Positions 47,677 to 56,348 of a DNA stretch of 64,000 nucleotides are shown here, piece after piece. The position numbers and the translations under genes are program-made. The first letter of the stretch is position 1. Every line of letters begins with the position of its first letter. Source of the stretch: Limnobacter sp. SAORIC-580 (GTDB lineage Bacteria; Pseudomonadota; Gammaproteobacteria; Burkholderiales; Burkholderiaceae_B); the NCBI RefSeq assembly GCF_013004065.1, contig NZ_CP053084.1, positions 1,736,001 to 1,800,000 on the forward strand, given 5' to 3'. The notes beneath the pieces were generated by a model. The model was given only the letters and a program-made list of their open reading frames with translations. It had not been told where the DNA came from and made no database searches.

Positions 47677-48420
47677 TTAAACTTTGGGACAAGCCTCGAT
47701 GAGTTTGGCCACTGTATTAGACAAATTTAGGGCAGTTTCATCTTTTAGGCGTTGGCAATTGGCATACAAGTCAGCCAGGTTTGAGGAAAAACCAGCGCCA
47801 GCATGGGCCACGGCGATCACATTGCCACTGGCGCAAGGTGCCAAAGCCATCGCATGCCCATCGAAGGCATCCAGCAAGCGCTGCTTGCTTTGGGTGGAAT
47901 CTTTTTGGTTGCTTAAAAGATTGGCGACCAAGTACCCCTGCTCACTCAACAAGGCCTTGCAGTTCAGGTAAAACGCTGTGGAATTCAAGGGGCCCACTTT
48001 GGCCTTGCCATCGAAACCATCCACCATGATCAAGTCGAATTGCCGGGAATTGCGGCTTACTGCATTGGCCATGTAGTCGGCGCCGCAATTCACTTCGATC
48101 TGAAAGTTTGGGGAAAACGGCGGCAGCTTGAAATGCATTTGCGCAGCGGCAACCACGGCAGGCGATATTTCCACCACTGTAATTTTGCAAGCGGGCCTGT
48201 GCTTGTGTAAAAACTTGGGCAAAGCCCCCACTCCAAGGCCGATGAACAAGGCCGTACGTGGCCAGCTTGAATCGGGATTGAATAGCAATGGAGCCATCAT
48301 TTCACGCGTGTATTCAAGCTCGAGCGCATAGGGCCTTGCAATGCGCATGGCCCCTTGCACCCAGTCACTGCCAAAATGAAGTTGGCGAACGCCCTTTTCT
48401 TCGCTGATCAATATGTCCAT
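47677..48420 (-). CDS. Spermidine synthase-like methyltransferase-fold protein
   Basis: A 247-residue protein with a Rossmann methyltransferase fold of the SpeE type: ALFIGLGVGALPKFL (about residue 58), TVVEISPAVVAAAQMHF and FDLIMVDGFDGKAKVG (about 128). The DG-F motif fits, but it lacks the full N-terminal domain of SpeE and many active-site residues cannot be confirmed, so it may not make spermidine. The ATG at 48420 is chosen over a TTG at 48429; neither has a good ribosome site. It follows psd by 20 nt. Confidence 0.75.
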   Translation of the reverse strand: MDILISEEKGVRQLHFGSDWVQGAMRIARPYALELEYTREMMAPLLFNPDSSWPRTALFIGLGVGALPKFLHKHRPACKITVVEISPAVVAAAQMHFKLPPFSPNFQIEVNCGADYMANAVSRNSRQFDLIMVDGFDGKAKVGPLNSTAFYLNCKALLSEQGYLVANLLSNQKDSTQSKQRLLDAFDGHAMALAPCASGNVIAVAHAGAGFSSNLADLYANCQRLKDETALNLSNTVAKLIEACPKV

Positions 48421-48440
48421 AGGGCGCAAGAATAACCGAA

Positions 48441-49313
48441 TTATTCAAACAGGGCTTGCCCCATGAACAATCGGCTTCCTTCACTTAAGCCCTCGACAAG
48501 ATTCCAGTGTGGTGGCACCAACAACACAATCGTAGAACCGTGCTCAAACCACCCCAGTTCTTCTCCCTTGTGAATGGGTGCGTGAGTGCGAACACGTTGA
48601 GGCCCGCGGTCGGTTTGATTGAATACACGGCCAGTGCAATGCAAACGAATGCCCGCCACCAGAATTGCCGCCACCGGCACAATGGCGAATGGTTCACCTT
48701 GCGCGGTTTTACCGCTTAACACCGCACGTTCGTTTTTACAAAACAGTTTTTCTACCCGCTTCAGTGCCACCGGGTTCACGTTCCAGGTGTCGCCGTGAAT
48801 GTAATCCACCTGCTCCACCACCCCATCAATTGGCGAATGCATTCGGTGGTACATGCTGGCTGTAATCCGGATGGTGAGGTATCGATGCCCATGAAACTTC
48901 ATGGCCTGTACTGGGTCTACCAGCAATTCTTCGATGGCGTACGGAAAGCCTTTCACCTGAAGCAGGCTGCCGTCCTCCACCAGGCCATGGGCGCCCAGAA
49001 TTCCATCGCAAGGGCTGGTGCCCAAGGCACTGGTAGCCACGGGCCGCATACCCGGCTTCAATGCACGGGTAAAACAATCGTGAATGGAATTGAATTGCTG
49101 CTTTTGCGCCTCGTGCAGGTTTAAATCGGCAAATTGGCGCCACAACCACAAGGCTGGCTGGGCAAACCACGGGTGTTTAATTTTGCTCACCTTGCCCATC
49201 AACCAGGAACTGAACAAACGAGGGATTCGATTGGTCAGCATGAAGTTGGCACTTTCCTGCAACTGAATGCGGGACGCCTGATGCGCAGAATGTGCCTGTG
49301 TGTTTTTTTGCAA
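48441..49313 (-). CDS. psd: Phosphatidylserine decarboxylase
   Basis: A 290-residue proenzyme converting phosphatidylserine to phosphatidylethanolamine. The self-cleavage site is the GST of WFEHGSTIV near residue 257, giving a pyruvoyl-bearing alpha chain from the Ser. Other signatures are SPCDGILGAHG (about 98), VKGFPYAIEELL, and SMYHRMHSPIDG with the conserved His residues (about 155). The family motif is usually LGST; here it is HGST, a tolerated variation. First gene of the seven-gene run, divergent from the aminotransferase. Confidence 0.93.
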   Translation of the reverse strand: MQKNTQAHSAHQASRIQLQESANFMLTNRIPRLFSSWLMGKVSKIKHPWFAQPALWLWRQFADLNLHEAQKQQFNSIHDCFTRALKPGMRPVATSALGTSPCDGILGAHGLVEDGSLLQVKGFPYAIEELLVDPVQAMKFHGHRYLTIRITASMYHRMHSPIDGVVEQVDYIHGDTWNVNPVALKRVEKLFCKNERAVLSGKTAQGEPFAIVPVAAILVAGIRLHCTGRVFNQTDRGPQRVRTHAPIHKGEELGWFEHGSTIVLLVPPHWNLVEGLSEGSRLFMGQALFE

Positions 49314-49369
49314 TTTAATCAGCCTGTCACCGAGATGGCGTACAACCTTACCTGTTGTATTTGACAGAA

Positions 49370-51049
49370 ATGTGTATGAACCTTGACAGCTTGACTTTAC
49401 TGATTGGCGCCAGCGCCAGTGCCTACCTTGTATTCAAAGCGCACCGCCGACTTCAATTGTCGCGTGCAAAACACCCCGGCTTAAGCGGCCATGTGCGAAT
49501 GGCCAAGCGCGTATCGAGACTGATACCGCATTACAACCTGGAAGGTGATTCGTTTTTCAACTGTGACGGTGCCAATGATGCGCTCGTTGAGAAGCGCCGC
49601 AAAGGTTTCCAGAATTTGTCCCAAGACCTGTTGGGGCGCGCGCCACAGGGAAAACGTTTGCTGGAACAGGCGATCAGCAGCATTTCCGATGCACAGTTTA
49701 CTCACAAATACCGCGTTCCCTTCCAATTCAGAAATATGGTCAACGAGAATTTGTTGCCTGCACTTTTTCTGAGCAAATCGGAGGGAGTTCATCTGTGGGA
49801 CATCGATGGCAATGCGTACATCGACGTGACCGGTGCCTATGGCACCAACCTGCTTGGCTACGACACTTACAAAAGTTTTATCCGCCAGGCGGCCATCGAC
49901 ATGGACCCATTGGGGCCAGTGCTTGGCCCCTATCACCCGGTGGTGCTGGACAACACGCGCAGAATTTTAGCCCTGGCCGGTCAGGATGAAATTTCATACC
50001 ACATGAGCGGAACCGAAGCAGTGATGCAGGCCGTGCGCCTTGCGCAATACCACACCGGTCGCCAACGCATAGTACGTTTTGCGGGTGCCTACCATGGCTG
50101 GTGGGGCGATGTACAACCCGGCGTGGGCAACCCTGTAAGCGCAGATAGAACGTTGACGCTACAAGAAATGAGCCAACGCACACTGCATGTACTGGCCACC
50201 CGAAAAGACATTGCCTGCGTATTGGTAAACCCATTGCAGGCCTTACACCCCAACACAAATGCACCCGGTGATTCAGCCTTGATCAGCAGTGGCCGTAAAG
50301 CGGGATACGACAAAGAGGCTTATACCCAATGGTTAAAACAGCTTCGACAGGTGTGTACAGAGAATGGCATTGTGTTGATTCTTGATGAGGTTTTTTTGGG
50401 TTTCCGCCTGGCCAAAGGTGGCGCACAAGATTATTTTGGGGTGCGTGCCGACATGGTGACCTATGGCAAAACACTAGGCGGCGGATTGCCTGTGGGCGTT
50501 TTGTGCGGCAAAGCCCAGTTGATGAAGCGCTACCGCAACAACAAACCAGCAGACATCTGCTTTGCACGGGGTACATTCAATTCACACCCTTACGTGATGC
50601 AAACCATGAACCTGTTTCTAAGGCACATTGACGGTGTTGAAATAGAACGGATGTATCAAAACGTAGACACGACCTGGAACACTCGACGCGCAGCTTTGAA
50701 CAAACGGCTGACTGAGCTGGAGTTGCCGGTTGAAGTGCAAAACATGACTTCAATTTTCACCATTCTGTACAACACGCCGTCGCGCTTTAACTGGATGTTT
50801 CAGTTTTACCTGTTGCAAGCTGGCGTGATGCTGAGTTGGGTTGGGTCGGGGCGAATGATTTTCAGCCACAACTACACCGATGCAGACTTTGATGTATTTT
50901 GTGACCGCTTTATTCAAGCAGCCCGTTGCATGCAGGCCGACGGATGGTGGGACACCAGCGAGGCCTGCAACAGCAACAAGAAGATTCAGCGGCGGGTACT
51001 AAAAGAAACCTGGCGTGCCTTGACATCGTCCATGGGATCAATCAGCTGA
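49370..51049 (+). CDS. Class III aminotransferase (glutamate-1-semialdehyde aminomutase-like) with N-terminal extension
   Basis: About 559 residues. A short hydrophobic N-terminus (LLIGASASAYLVF) is followed by about 100 extra residues, then a class III PLP fold: WDIDGNAYIDVTGAYG (about 145), HMSGTEAVMQAVR (about 210), LILDEVFLGFR (about 340) and the PLP Lys in TYGKTLGGGLP (about 370). Similar long aminotransferases occur in polyketide, lipid and amino-sugar clusters; the substrate is unknown. ATGs at 49370 and 49376 are both possible. It is divergent from psd and its last 64 nt overlap the convergent gene at 50986. Confidence 0.85.
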   Translation: MCMNLDSLTLLIGASASAYLVFKAHRRLQLSRAKHPGLSGHVRMAKRVSRLIPHYNLEGDSFFNCDGANDALVEKRRKGFQNLSQDLLGRAPQGKRLLEQAISSISDAQFTHKYRVPFQFRNMVNENLLPALFLSKSEGVHLWDIDGNAYIDVTGAYGTNLLGYDTYKSFIRQAAIDMDPLGPVLGPYHPVVLDNTRRILALAGQDEISYHMSGTEAVMQAVRLAQYHTGRQRIVRFAGAYHGWWGDVQPGVGNPVSADRTLTLQEMSQRTLHVLATRKDIACVLVNPLQALHPNTNAPGDSALISSGRKAGYDKEAYTQWLKQLRQVCTENGIVLILDEVFLGFRLAKGGAQDYFGVRADMVTYGKTLGGGLPVGVLCGKAQLMKRYRNNKPADICFARGTFNSHPYVMQTMNLFLRHIDGVEIERMYQNVDTTWNTRRAALNKRLTELELPVEVQNMTSIFTILYNTPSRFNWMFQFYLLQAGVMLSWVGSGRMIFSHNYTDADFDVFCDRFIQAARCMQADGWWDTSEACNSNKKIQRRVLKETWRALTSSMGSIS

Positions 51050-51618
51050 CCTTTGAGCAGATAGAACGGCGACTTGTAATAAATCTTCACGTCATGGAAT
51101 GGGTCGGTGATAATTTTCAGGGCCCAAACCAAACCTGTTTCGATGTCACGAATGAAGAACAGGTGAATGGTTCTAAACACCAAACCACCCAAGCCCAGCC
51201 ACAACCACGATTCACCCACACTGCGCACAAAGCTGGTCATGTCTGCACCAGTGGGAGACAATCCGAAGGTAGACGGGCTAAACCAGATCAAAATCGGCAA
51301 GGCACCCCAAATGCTCAGCAAGATAACTTTGCGGCGCAGGTTGTAGCCCACTTTGATGTCTTCTTTGTGATCGTGCGTGGCATCGTTCACATAATCGTAG
51401 GTTTTGGGCTCGAAAAAGAAATGACCGATTTGGCGACTTGTCATGGCCACCAACCATGCCACCAAGGCTGCGGATACTGGATCGATAAACAACAATACGT
51501 AGCCAAACAGGAAAGACAGCGCGCTGAGCAAGTGCAGGCTTTGATTGATACGGCTGTGGTGATAATAGCGGTGGTCGTCCCAGCGCTGTTCGTGCAAAGT
51601 CTCGAAGATTTTTTTCAT
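50986..51618 (-). CDS. Membrane protein, possibly Mpo1/DUF962-like
   Basis: A 210-residue protein with membrane segments at about 27-45, 47-65, 98-118 and 138-160. An N-terminal HHRYYHHSRINQSLH-like His-rich motif and RQIGHFFFEPKTYD recall Mpo1-like (DUF962) proteins, some of which oxidise 2-hydroxy fatty acids with iron. That link is tentative. Its 3' end overlaps the convergent aminotransferase by 64 nt. Confidence 0.68.
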   Translation of the reverse strand: MKKIFETLHEQRWDDHRYYHHSRINQSLHLLSALSFLFGYVLLFIDPVSAALVAWLVAMTSRQIGHFFFEPKTYDYVNDATHDHKEDIKVGYNLRRKVILLSIWGALPILIWFSPSTFGLSPTGADMTSFVRSVGESWLWLGLGGLVFRTIHLFFIRDIETGLVWALKIITDPFHDVKIYYKSPFYLLKGQLIDPMDDVKARQVSFSTRR

Positions 51619-52190
51619 TTAGGCGATACAAGGAAGTGTTGAAAAAGTACTAACTTCCCTTTATGCCAGTGTGATGTTGCGGTTTTGTGTCGAATCATCG
51701 CAATTGTCTTCTCAACCAGCGCGAATCCCAATCATTCGCCAGAAAACCTGTTGACCCCTTATTGAAATTCACCCTGACTCACCTCGCTCGGCAAAAAAGC
51801 GGGCCGAGTCTCGGTGCCGGCCATTGGCCGACCGTGGCGGATGAATTCAAACGGGCAGGTTTTCTTGAAGGCGAAGCGATTGGGACATCGCTGCTGATTG
51901 AGCGTGAACATCACAGGTGACCAATTGCACACTAGCGCGCTGATTGGCCGGAGTGTGTTCGCTAACGTCGGTGAATTAGCCAACTCGGCAGTGGGTTAGC
52001 CTGTTCCGAACATAGAGAAAACCGCCCCATTTGAATTCGTTCGCTGCGTTCGGCTGCAAGCCGACACAGACCTCGGCCATGTTTTTTGCCGAGGTCTGTG
52101 AGCAAGAATTAATTCAAAAAGGGACTAAGCGGTTTTCAGTGAGGAATCAGGCAACCCCGTCGAGTTGGCGATGAATTGGCCACCGTCGAT
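51619..52190. other. Long gap without a convincing gene
   Basis: About 570 bp between the membrane-protein gene and the acyl-CoA dehydrogenase. Open frames of 70-77 codons exist on both strands in 51687-51983 (LTHLARQKSGPSLGAGHWPT on plus) without ribosome sites or recognisable products, and the sequence reads like a decayed coding remnant. The right part (52051-52100) holds two consecutive hairpins. Confidence 0.5.
52051..52100. other. Double hairpin in the 51.6-52.2 kb gap
   Basis: A small stem CGGCT-GCA-AGCCG (52051-52063) is followed at once by a perfect 13-bp stem (52065-52077 with 52088-52100) with loop CATGTTTTTT. No T-run follows on either side, so it is not a normal terminator. It may be part of a structured RNA, a leftover mobile-element end or an attenuator. 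Confidence 0.55.
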
Positions 52191-53354
52191 TTATCGACCG
52201 AGTTCGCCTCTCGCAATCACTTCCTTCATGATTTCCGACGTGCCCGCATAAATGGTTTGCACCCGTGCATCGGTGAAGAATCGCGAAATTGGATATTCCT
52301 CGGTGTAGCCATAGCCGCCAAACAGCTGCAGGCATTCGTGCGTCAATTTCACCTGCAACTCAGTGGACATCAATTTCAAAATAGAGGCTTCTTCAGTGGT
52401 CATCGCACCCAATTTGAACCGCGCTTCACACTGCTTCAAGTACGCTTTGGTCAGTTCAAGTTGCGCGCGCAGTTCCGCCATTTTGAATCGGGTATTTTGA
52501 AACTGGGCAATGGTGCTGCCAAACGCCTTGCGCTGGGTCACATAGTCCGCAGTAATGGCCATGGCACCTTCACAGGCACCCACCGCTTGTGAACCCAAGC
52601 CAAGACGCTCGCGTGGCAATTCCTGCATCAAGTAAATGAAGCCCTTGTTTTCTTCGCCCAGCAAGGCGTTGGCAGGCACACGCAGATTGTCAAAAAACAG
52701 CTCCGCCGTGTCGTTGGAATGTTGACCCATTTTCTTGATGCCCTTGCCTTTCTTGAAGCCAGGCAAGCTGCTGTCCACCAAAAACAGACTGATGCCCTTG
52801 GCACCTTTGCTGGTGTCTGTTTTTGCGGCCAATACGATCAGGCCACAATGCAAACCATTCGTAATGAAAGTTTTTGAGCCATTGATCACCCACTCGTCGC
52901 AATCGCGAACAGCATTGGTTCGCATGCCAGCCAAGTCGCTGCCAGCGCCGGGTTCAGTCATGCCGATTGAACCGACGATTTCGCCTGTGACCATGCGGGG
53001 CAACCACTGCGCCTTCTGCTCAGCCGTACCCAGGTTGTTGATGTAAGGCATCACAATGTTGGCGTGCACGTTCAGCGCCGTGCTCAGTGAATGCAAATTC
53101 AAACGGCAGGTTTCTTCAAGAATCATCAGGGCTACTTCGAATGGTGCACCGGCTGCGCCAAATTCTTCGGGCATGTCAGGGCCCAACATGCCGGCGGCAC
53201 CCAGCATCAGCCAGGTTTCCTTGGGCATCCAGCCCTCTTTCTCCCACTGGTCGTAATGCGGAATCACTTCTTTTTCAAGACAGCGCAACAGCATGTCCCG
53301 AAACAAGGTGATGTCTTCATTTTCAGCCATTTTGAATTGGTCTGCTGTACCCAT
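52191..53354 (-). CDS. Acyl-CoA dehydrogenase
   Basis: A 387-residue FAD enzyme with the family's N-terminal helical, middle beta and C-terminal helical domains. Signatures include SIGMTEPGAGSDLAGMRT (about residue 130), ITNGLHC, and QLFGGYGYTEEYPISRFFTDAR with IYAGTSEIMKEVIAR near the C-terminus. The Ala in IYAGT, where short- and medium-chain enzymes have Glu, points to the long-chain/isovaleryl type with the base elsewhere. It follows the SDR gene by 27 nt on the same strand, forming a fatty-acid or branched-chain oxidation pair. Confidence 0.93.
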   Translation of the reverse strand: MGTADQFKMAENEDITLFRDMLLRCLEKEVIPHYDQWEKEGWMPKETWLMLGAAGMLGPDMPEEFGAAGAPFEVALMILEETCRLNLHSLSTALNVHANIVMPYINNLGTAEQKAQWLPRMVTGEIVGSIGMTEPGAGSDLAGMRTNAVRDCDEWVINGSKTFITNGLHCGLIVLAAKTDTSKGAKGISLFLVDSSLPGFKKGKGIKKMGQHSNDTAELFFDNLRVPANALLGEENKGFIYLMQELPRERLGLGSQAVGACEGAMAITADYVTQRKAFGSTIAQFQNTRFKMAELRAQLELTKAYLKQCEARFKLGAMTTEEASILKLMSTELQVKLTHECLQLFGGYGYTEEYPISRFFTDARVQTIYAGTSEIMKEVIARGELGR

Positions 53355-53381
53355 GATGATTCCCTTTTTCAGATGCTTCTA

Positions 53382-54152
53382 TTACTTCGCCTGCATGCGG
53401 ATGCTGCCATCAATGCGGATGGTTTCACCGTTCAGGTAATTGTTTTCTACAATGCTGACGCAAAGGCGGCCGTATTCGGCAGGAGCGCCAAAACGCTTGG
53501 GATTTTGAACCATGGCAATCAGCGGTTGACGGTATTCTTCGGAAACGCCCTGCATCATCGGTGTATCGAAAATGCCTGGGGCAATCGTCATGACACGAAT
53601 GCCGTAACGGCCCAAATCGCGGGCCATGGGCAAGGTCATGCCAACCACACCACCCTTGCTGGCTGAGTAGGCCGCTTGGCCGGTTTGGCCGTCAAATGCA
53701 GCAACAGACGCCGTGTTGATAATGACGCCGCGCTGGCCGTCTTCATCGGGTGCGTTCTTGGCCATGGCTTCAGCGGCCAGGCTTGCAATGTTGAAGGTAC
53801 CAATCAGGTTGATGTTGATGGTTTTTGCGAAAGCTTCCAAAGGCAGTGCCTTGCTGTCGCGGTCCAGCGTTTTACCAGCGGTGCCCACGCCTGCACAATT
53901 CACTGCGATGTGAATGGCGCCAAACGCAGCCATGGTTGCATCAATACCCGCACGGGCTGAACCCGCATCGGCAACGTTCACTTTCTGAAAAATCACTTTG
54001 CCGGGGTGTGCGGCTTGCGCGGCCTTACCCGCCTCTTCGTTCATGTCGAACACGGCCACTTTCGCACCGGCAGCCACGAATTGTTCGACTGTTGACAAAC
54101 CCAAGCCAGACGCACCACCGGTTACCACTGCCACCAAGTTATTCAGATTCAT
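53382..54152 (-). CDS. SDR-family 3-hydroxyacyl-CoA dehydrogenase-like
   Basis: A 256-residue short-chain dehydrogenase. NAD-binding TGGASGLGLST (about residue 12), NCAGVG (about 88) and the catalytic Ser plus YSASK (about 165-169) are present. The sequence style matches type II 3-hydroxyacyl-CoA dehydrogenases (HSD10-like), oxidising 3-hydroxyacyl-CoA with NAD. The ATG at 54152 follows GGAG at 8 nt. A perfect 14-bp palindrome sits 96 bp upstream. First gene of a two-gene unit with the acyl-CoA dehydrogenase. Confidence 0.9.
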   Translation of the reverse strand: MNLNNLVAVVTGGASGLGLSTVEQFVAAGAKVAVFDMNEEAGKAAQAAHPGKVIFQKVNVADAGSARAGIDATMAAFGAIHIAVNCAGVGTAGKTLDRDSKALPLEAFAKTININLIGTFNIASLAAEAMAKNAPDEDGQRGVIINTASVAAFDGQTGQAAYSASKGGVVGMTLPMARDLGRYGIRVMTIAPGIFDTPMMQGVSEEYRQPLIAMVQNPKRFGAPAEYGRLCVSIVENNYLNGETIRIDGSIRMQAK

Positions 54153-54247
54153 TGAAAAGTCTCCAAAACTGCTGTTTTTATGAAATAAATACTCCATTAC
54201 CCGGAAGGTTAACGCAGAAAAGACCTGCACGGTGGAGGATGAATTCG

Positions 54248-54261
54248 AACGAACGTTCGTT
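54248..54261. promoter_or_regulatory. Perfect 14-bp palindromic operator
   Basis: AACGAACGTTCGTT, upstream of the SDR/acyl-CoA dehydrogenase unit. Such operators are typical of TetR-family regulators that sense acyl-CoAs. No TetR gene is next to it. Confidence 0.6.
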
Positions 54262-54281
54262 TTTAATTTTTGATAAGAATT

Positions 54282-55178
54282 TCAACGCCCTTTCTTTAAA
54301 TCTACATTTAAATAACGCCAGAAATCGGCAGCCACCGGCGAAGGTCGCTTGCCGTTGGGCCGCACCGTGTACCAGTTCGCGTGAATGGGAAAACTTTGCA
54401 CATTCAATATTTGAAGGCCATCGGTCGCCGAACCAGCATTTAAAGCGTGTTCTGACAAAACTGCCAAACCCATACCGCCTTGCACAGCCTGTTTTATGGC
54501 CTCATTGCTGCCCAGTTCGAGCCGCACCGTGGGCTCGAAACCCAGGCTTTCAAAATGAGAATCGCACGCCAGGCGGGTTCCTGAACCCCTTTCCCGCAAA
54601 ATAAACGGGGAGCGCGCCAATTCGGTGTGCTTGATACGCTTGCGCTGGGTTAAGGGGTGCTCAGCGGGTGCAACCACCTGCAAAGAATTGGTCATGAAAG
54701 CCCGGGCCTCCACGTCGAGATTGGCGGGCGGTTTGGACATGATGTAGAGATCATCCAGATTGTGCTCAAGCCTCTGAATAACGCCATTGCGGTTCAACAC
54801 CTCCAGGGCAATTTCCACCTCTGGGTACTTTGCACAAAAGTCGCCCAGCAAGCGCGGCACAAAGTACTCAGCCGTGCTCACTACAGCCACGGTGAGCTTG
54901 CCGCGCCTGAAGCCTTTGATGTCATCAATACGCTGCTGAAAGCCTTCAAGTTCAGCCAGCATGGCGCGCGCTGTTGTTTCCAGCTCAAGGCCGGCGGGTG
55001 TCAGGTAGACCGCTTTGCCGATGACCTCGTACAAAGGCAAACCCACCGATTCGGCCAGCTCCTTCATTTGCATGGACACCGTGGGTTGGGTGACATGAAA
55101 ATGCCGCGCAACCGCCGTGATGCTTTTAAATCGGGCCAACGCTGTGAACAGGTGAAGTTGCCTGAGGGTCAGGTTCAT
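54282..55178 (-). CDS. LysR-family regulator (CbbR/CysB-like)
   Basis: A 298-residue LysR regulator. Residues 1-65 form the winged helix-turn-helix (LRQLHLFTALARFKSITAVA, VTQPTVSMQMKELAE), and about 90-290 the substrate-binding effector domain (FILRERGSGTRL). The style resembles CbbR, which controls CO2 fixation. It is divergent from an SbtA-type bicarbonate transporter with 114 bp between starts, so it probably controls it. The ATG at 55178 is chosen; the frame is open to 55265. Confidence 0.88.
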   Translation of the reverse strand: MNLTLRQLHLFTALARFKSITAVARHFHVTQPTVSMQMKELAESVGLPLYEVIGKAVYLTPAGLELETTARAMLAELEGFQQRIDDIKGFRRGKLTVAVVSTAEYFVPRLLGDFCAKYPEVEIALEVLNRNGVIQRLEHNLDDLYIMSKPPANLDVEARAFMTNSLQVVAPAEHPLTQRKRIKHTELARSPFILRERGSGTRLACDSHFESLGFEPTVRLELGSNEAIKQAVQGGMGLAVLSEHALNAGSATDGLQILNVQSFPIHANWYTVRPNGKRPSPVAADFWRYLNVDLKKGR

Positions 55179-55292
55179 GCTTAAAAGCCTCGCTATTACA
55201 TAACCTTTTGATGATGATATTTTCTTTTTTTCTGATTTTACATGATTGTTCATTGTGAATAGCATGGGCGCACTTTCAACATCCCGTGCATC

Positions 55293-56255
55293 ATGAATAA
55301 CTTCACCGACCCCGCCATTCTGTTCTTCCTCCTGGGTATCTTCAGCGGACTAGTCAAGTCCAATCTTGAAATTCCGGCACAGGTCAGTCGGTTCCTTTCC
55401 CTGTACCTGCTGATGGCCCTTGGCCTGAAAGGCGGCTTTGCCCTGCATGACTCGGGATTCAATACGCAAGTGCTGGGTGGTTTGGGAAGTGCTGTTGTAC
55501 TGGCTGTTCTGGTGCCTTTGATCAGCTACCCAATCTTGAAGCGCTGCATTTCCGCTTTTGATGCAGCCGCGATTGCAGCCACCTATGGCTCGGTCAGCGC
55601 AGTTACTTTCATTACCGCTGTGCAGTTTCTGGAAAAATCTGACATTGCCTACGGTGGGCACATGGCTGCCGCCATGGCTTTGATGGAATCGCCCGCCATT
55701 ATTCTGGCAGTGCTGTTTGCCAACATGGCGCGCAAACAGGGCCAAGGCGTCAATCCAAACGCGGTGCCCGGAAAAGGCTTTGCCCACTTGCTACAAGAAT
55801 CGTTCACCGAAGGTGCACAACTGTTATTGTTAGGTGCCATGCTGATTGGCTACATGAGTGGCGCTGAGGGCAAACAGGCCATGCAACCCTTCACTGGCGA
55901 CTTGTTCAAAGGAATGCTGGCTTTCTTCCTGCTCGACATGGGTTTGACCACAGCCAAACACCTTCCAAAATTAAAATCGGTCTCGCGCTGGATGATTGCT
56001 TACGCAGTGATCGCACCCATTGCACACGCCACCCTGGCCTGGCTTTTGGCCAAGGCCACAGGCGCCAGTGTGGGCGACACGGCTTTGCTGATGGTGCTGG
56101 CCGCCAGTGCTTCTTATATTGCTGTTCCTGCGGTGGTGAGTTATGCGATCCCCGAGGCAAACCCCAGCCTTTATGTGGGGCTTTCGCTGGGCATTACCTT
56201 TCCGTTAAATATTTTAGTGGGTATACCGGTATACGTTCAGTTGGCGGGCTGGTAA
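55293..56255 (+). CDS. sbtA: Sodium-dependent bicarbonate transporter, SbtA family
   Basis: A 320-residue membrane protein with about ten TM segments in two inverted halves. Typical motifs are LLMALGLKGGFAL (about residue 40), ATYGSVSAVTFITA (about 105), MESPAIILA (about 130) and AASASYIAVPAVV near 270. SbtA imports bicarbonate with sodium in cyanobacteria. A non-cyanobacterial copy beside a CbbR-like regulator suggests bicarbonate supply for CO2 fixation or anaplerosis. No carbonic anhydrase or RuBisCO gene is in the window. Confidence 0.9.
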   Translation: MNNFTDPAILFFLLGIFSGLVKSNLEIPAQVSRFLSLYLLMALGLKGGFALHDSGFNTQVLGGLGSAVVLAVLVPLISYPILKRCISAFDAAAIAATYGSVSAVTFITAVQFLEKSDIAYGGHMAAAMALMESPAIILAVLFANMARKQGQGVNPNAVPGKGFAHLLQESFTEGAQLLLLGAMLIGYMSGAEGKQAMQPFTGDLFKGMLAFFLLDMGLTTAKHLPKLKSVSRWMIAYAVIAPIAHATLAWLLAKATGASVGDTALLMVLAASASYIAVPAVVSYAIPEANPSLYVGLSLGITFPLNILVGIPVYVQLAGW

Positions 56256-56348
56256 GCGGGCTAATCACAATGAGTGAATAGAAATCACTGAATTTGAACT
56301 CCCATGGTCGCTGGCTTACGCTTTTGCTCTTGATTTCATGGAGCCAAC

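Noticed and set aside
51687..51983. Small open frames on both strands
   Set aside because: No ribosome sites, no recognisable product, opposite frames overlapping; treated as a non-coding remnant.
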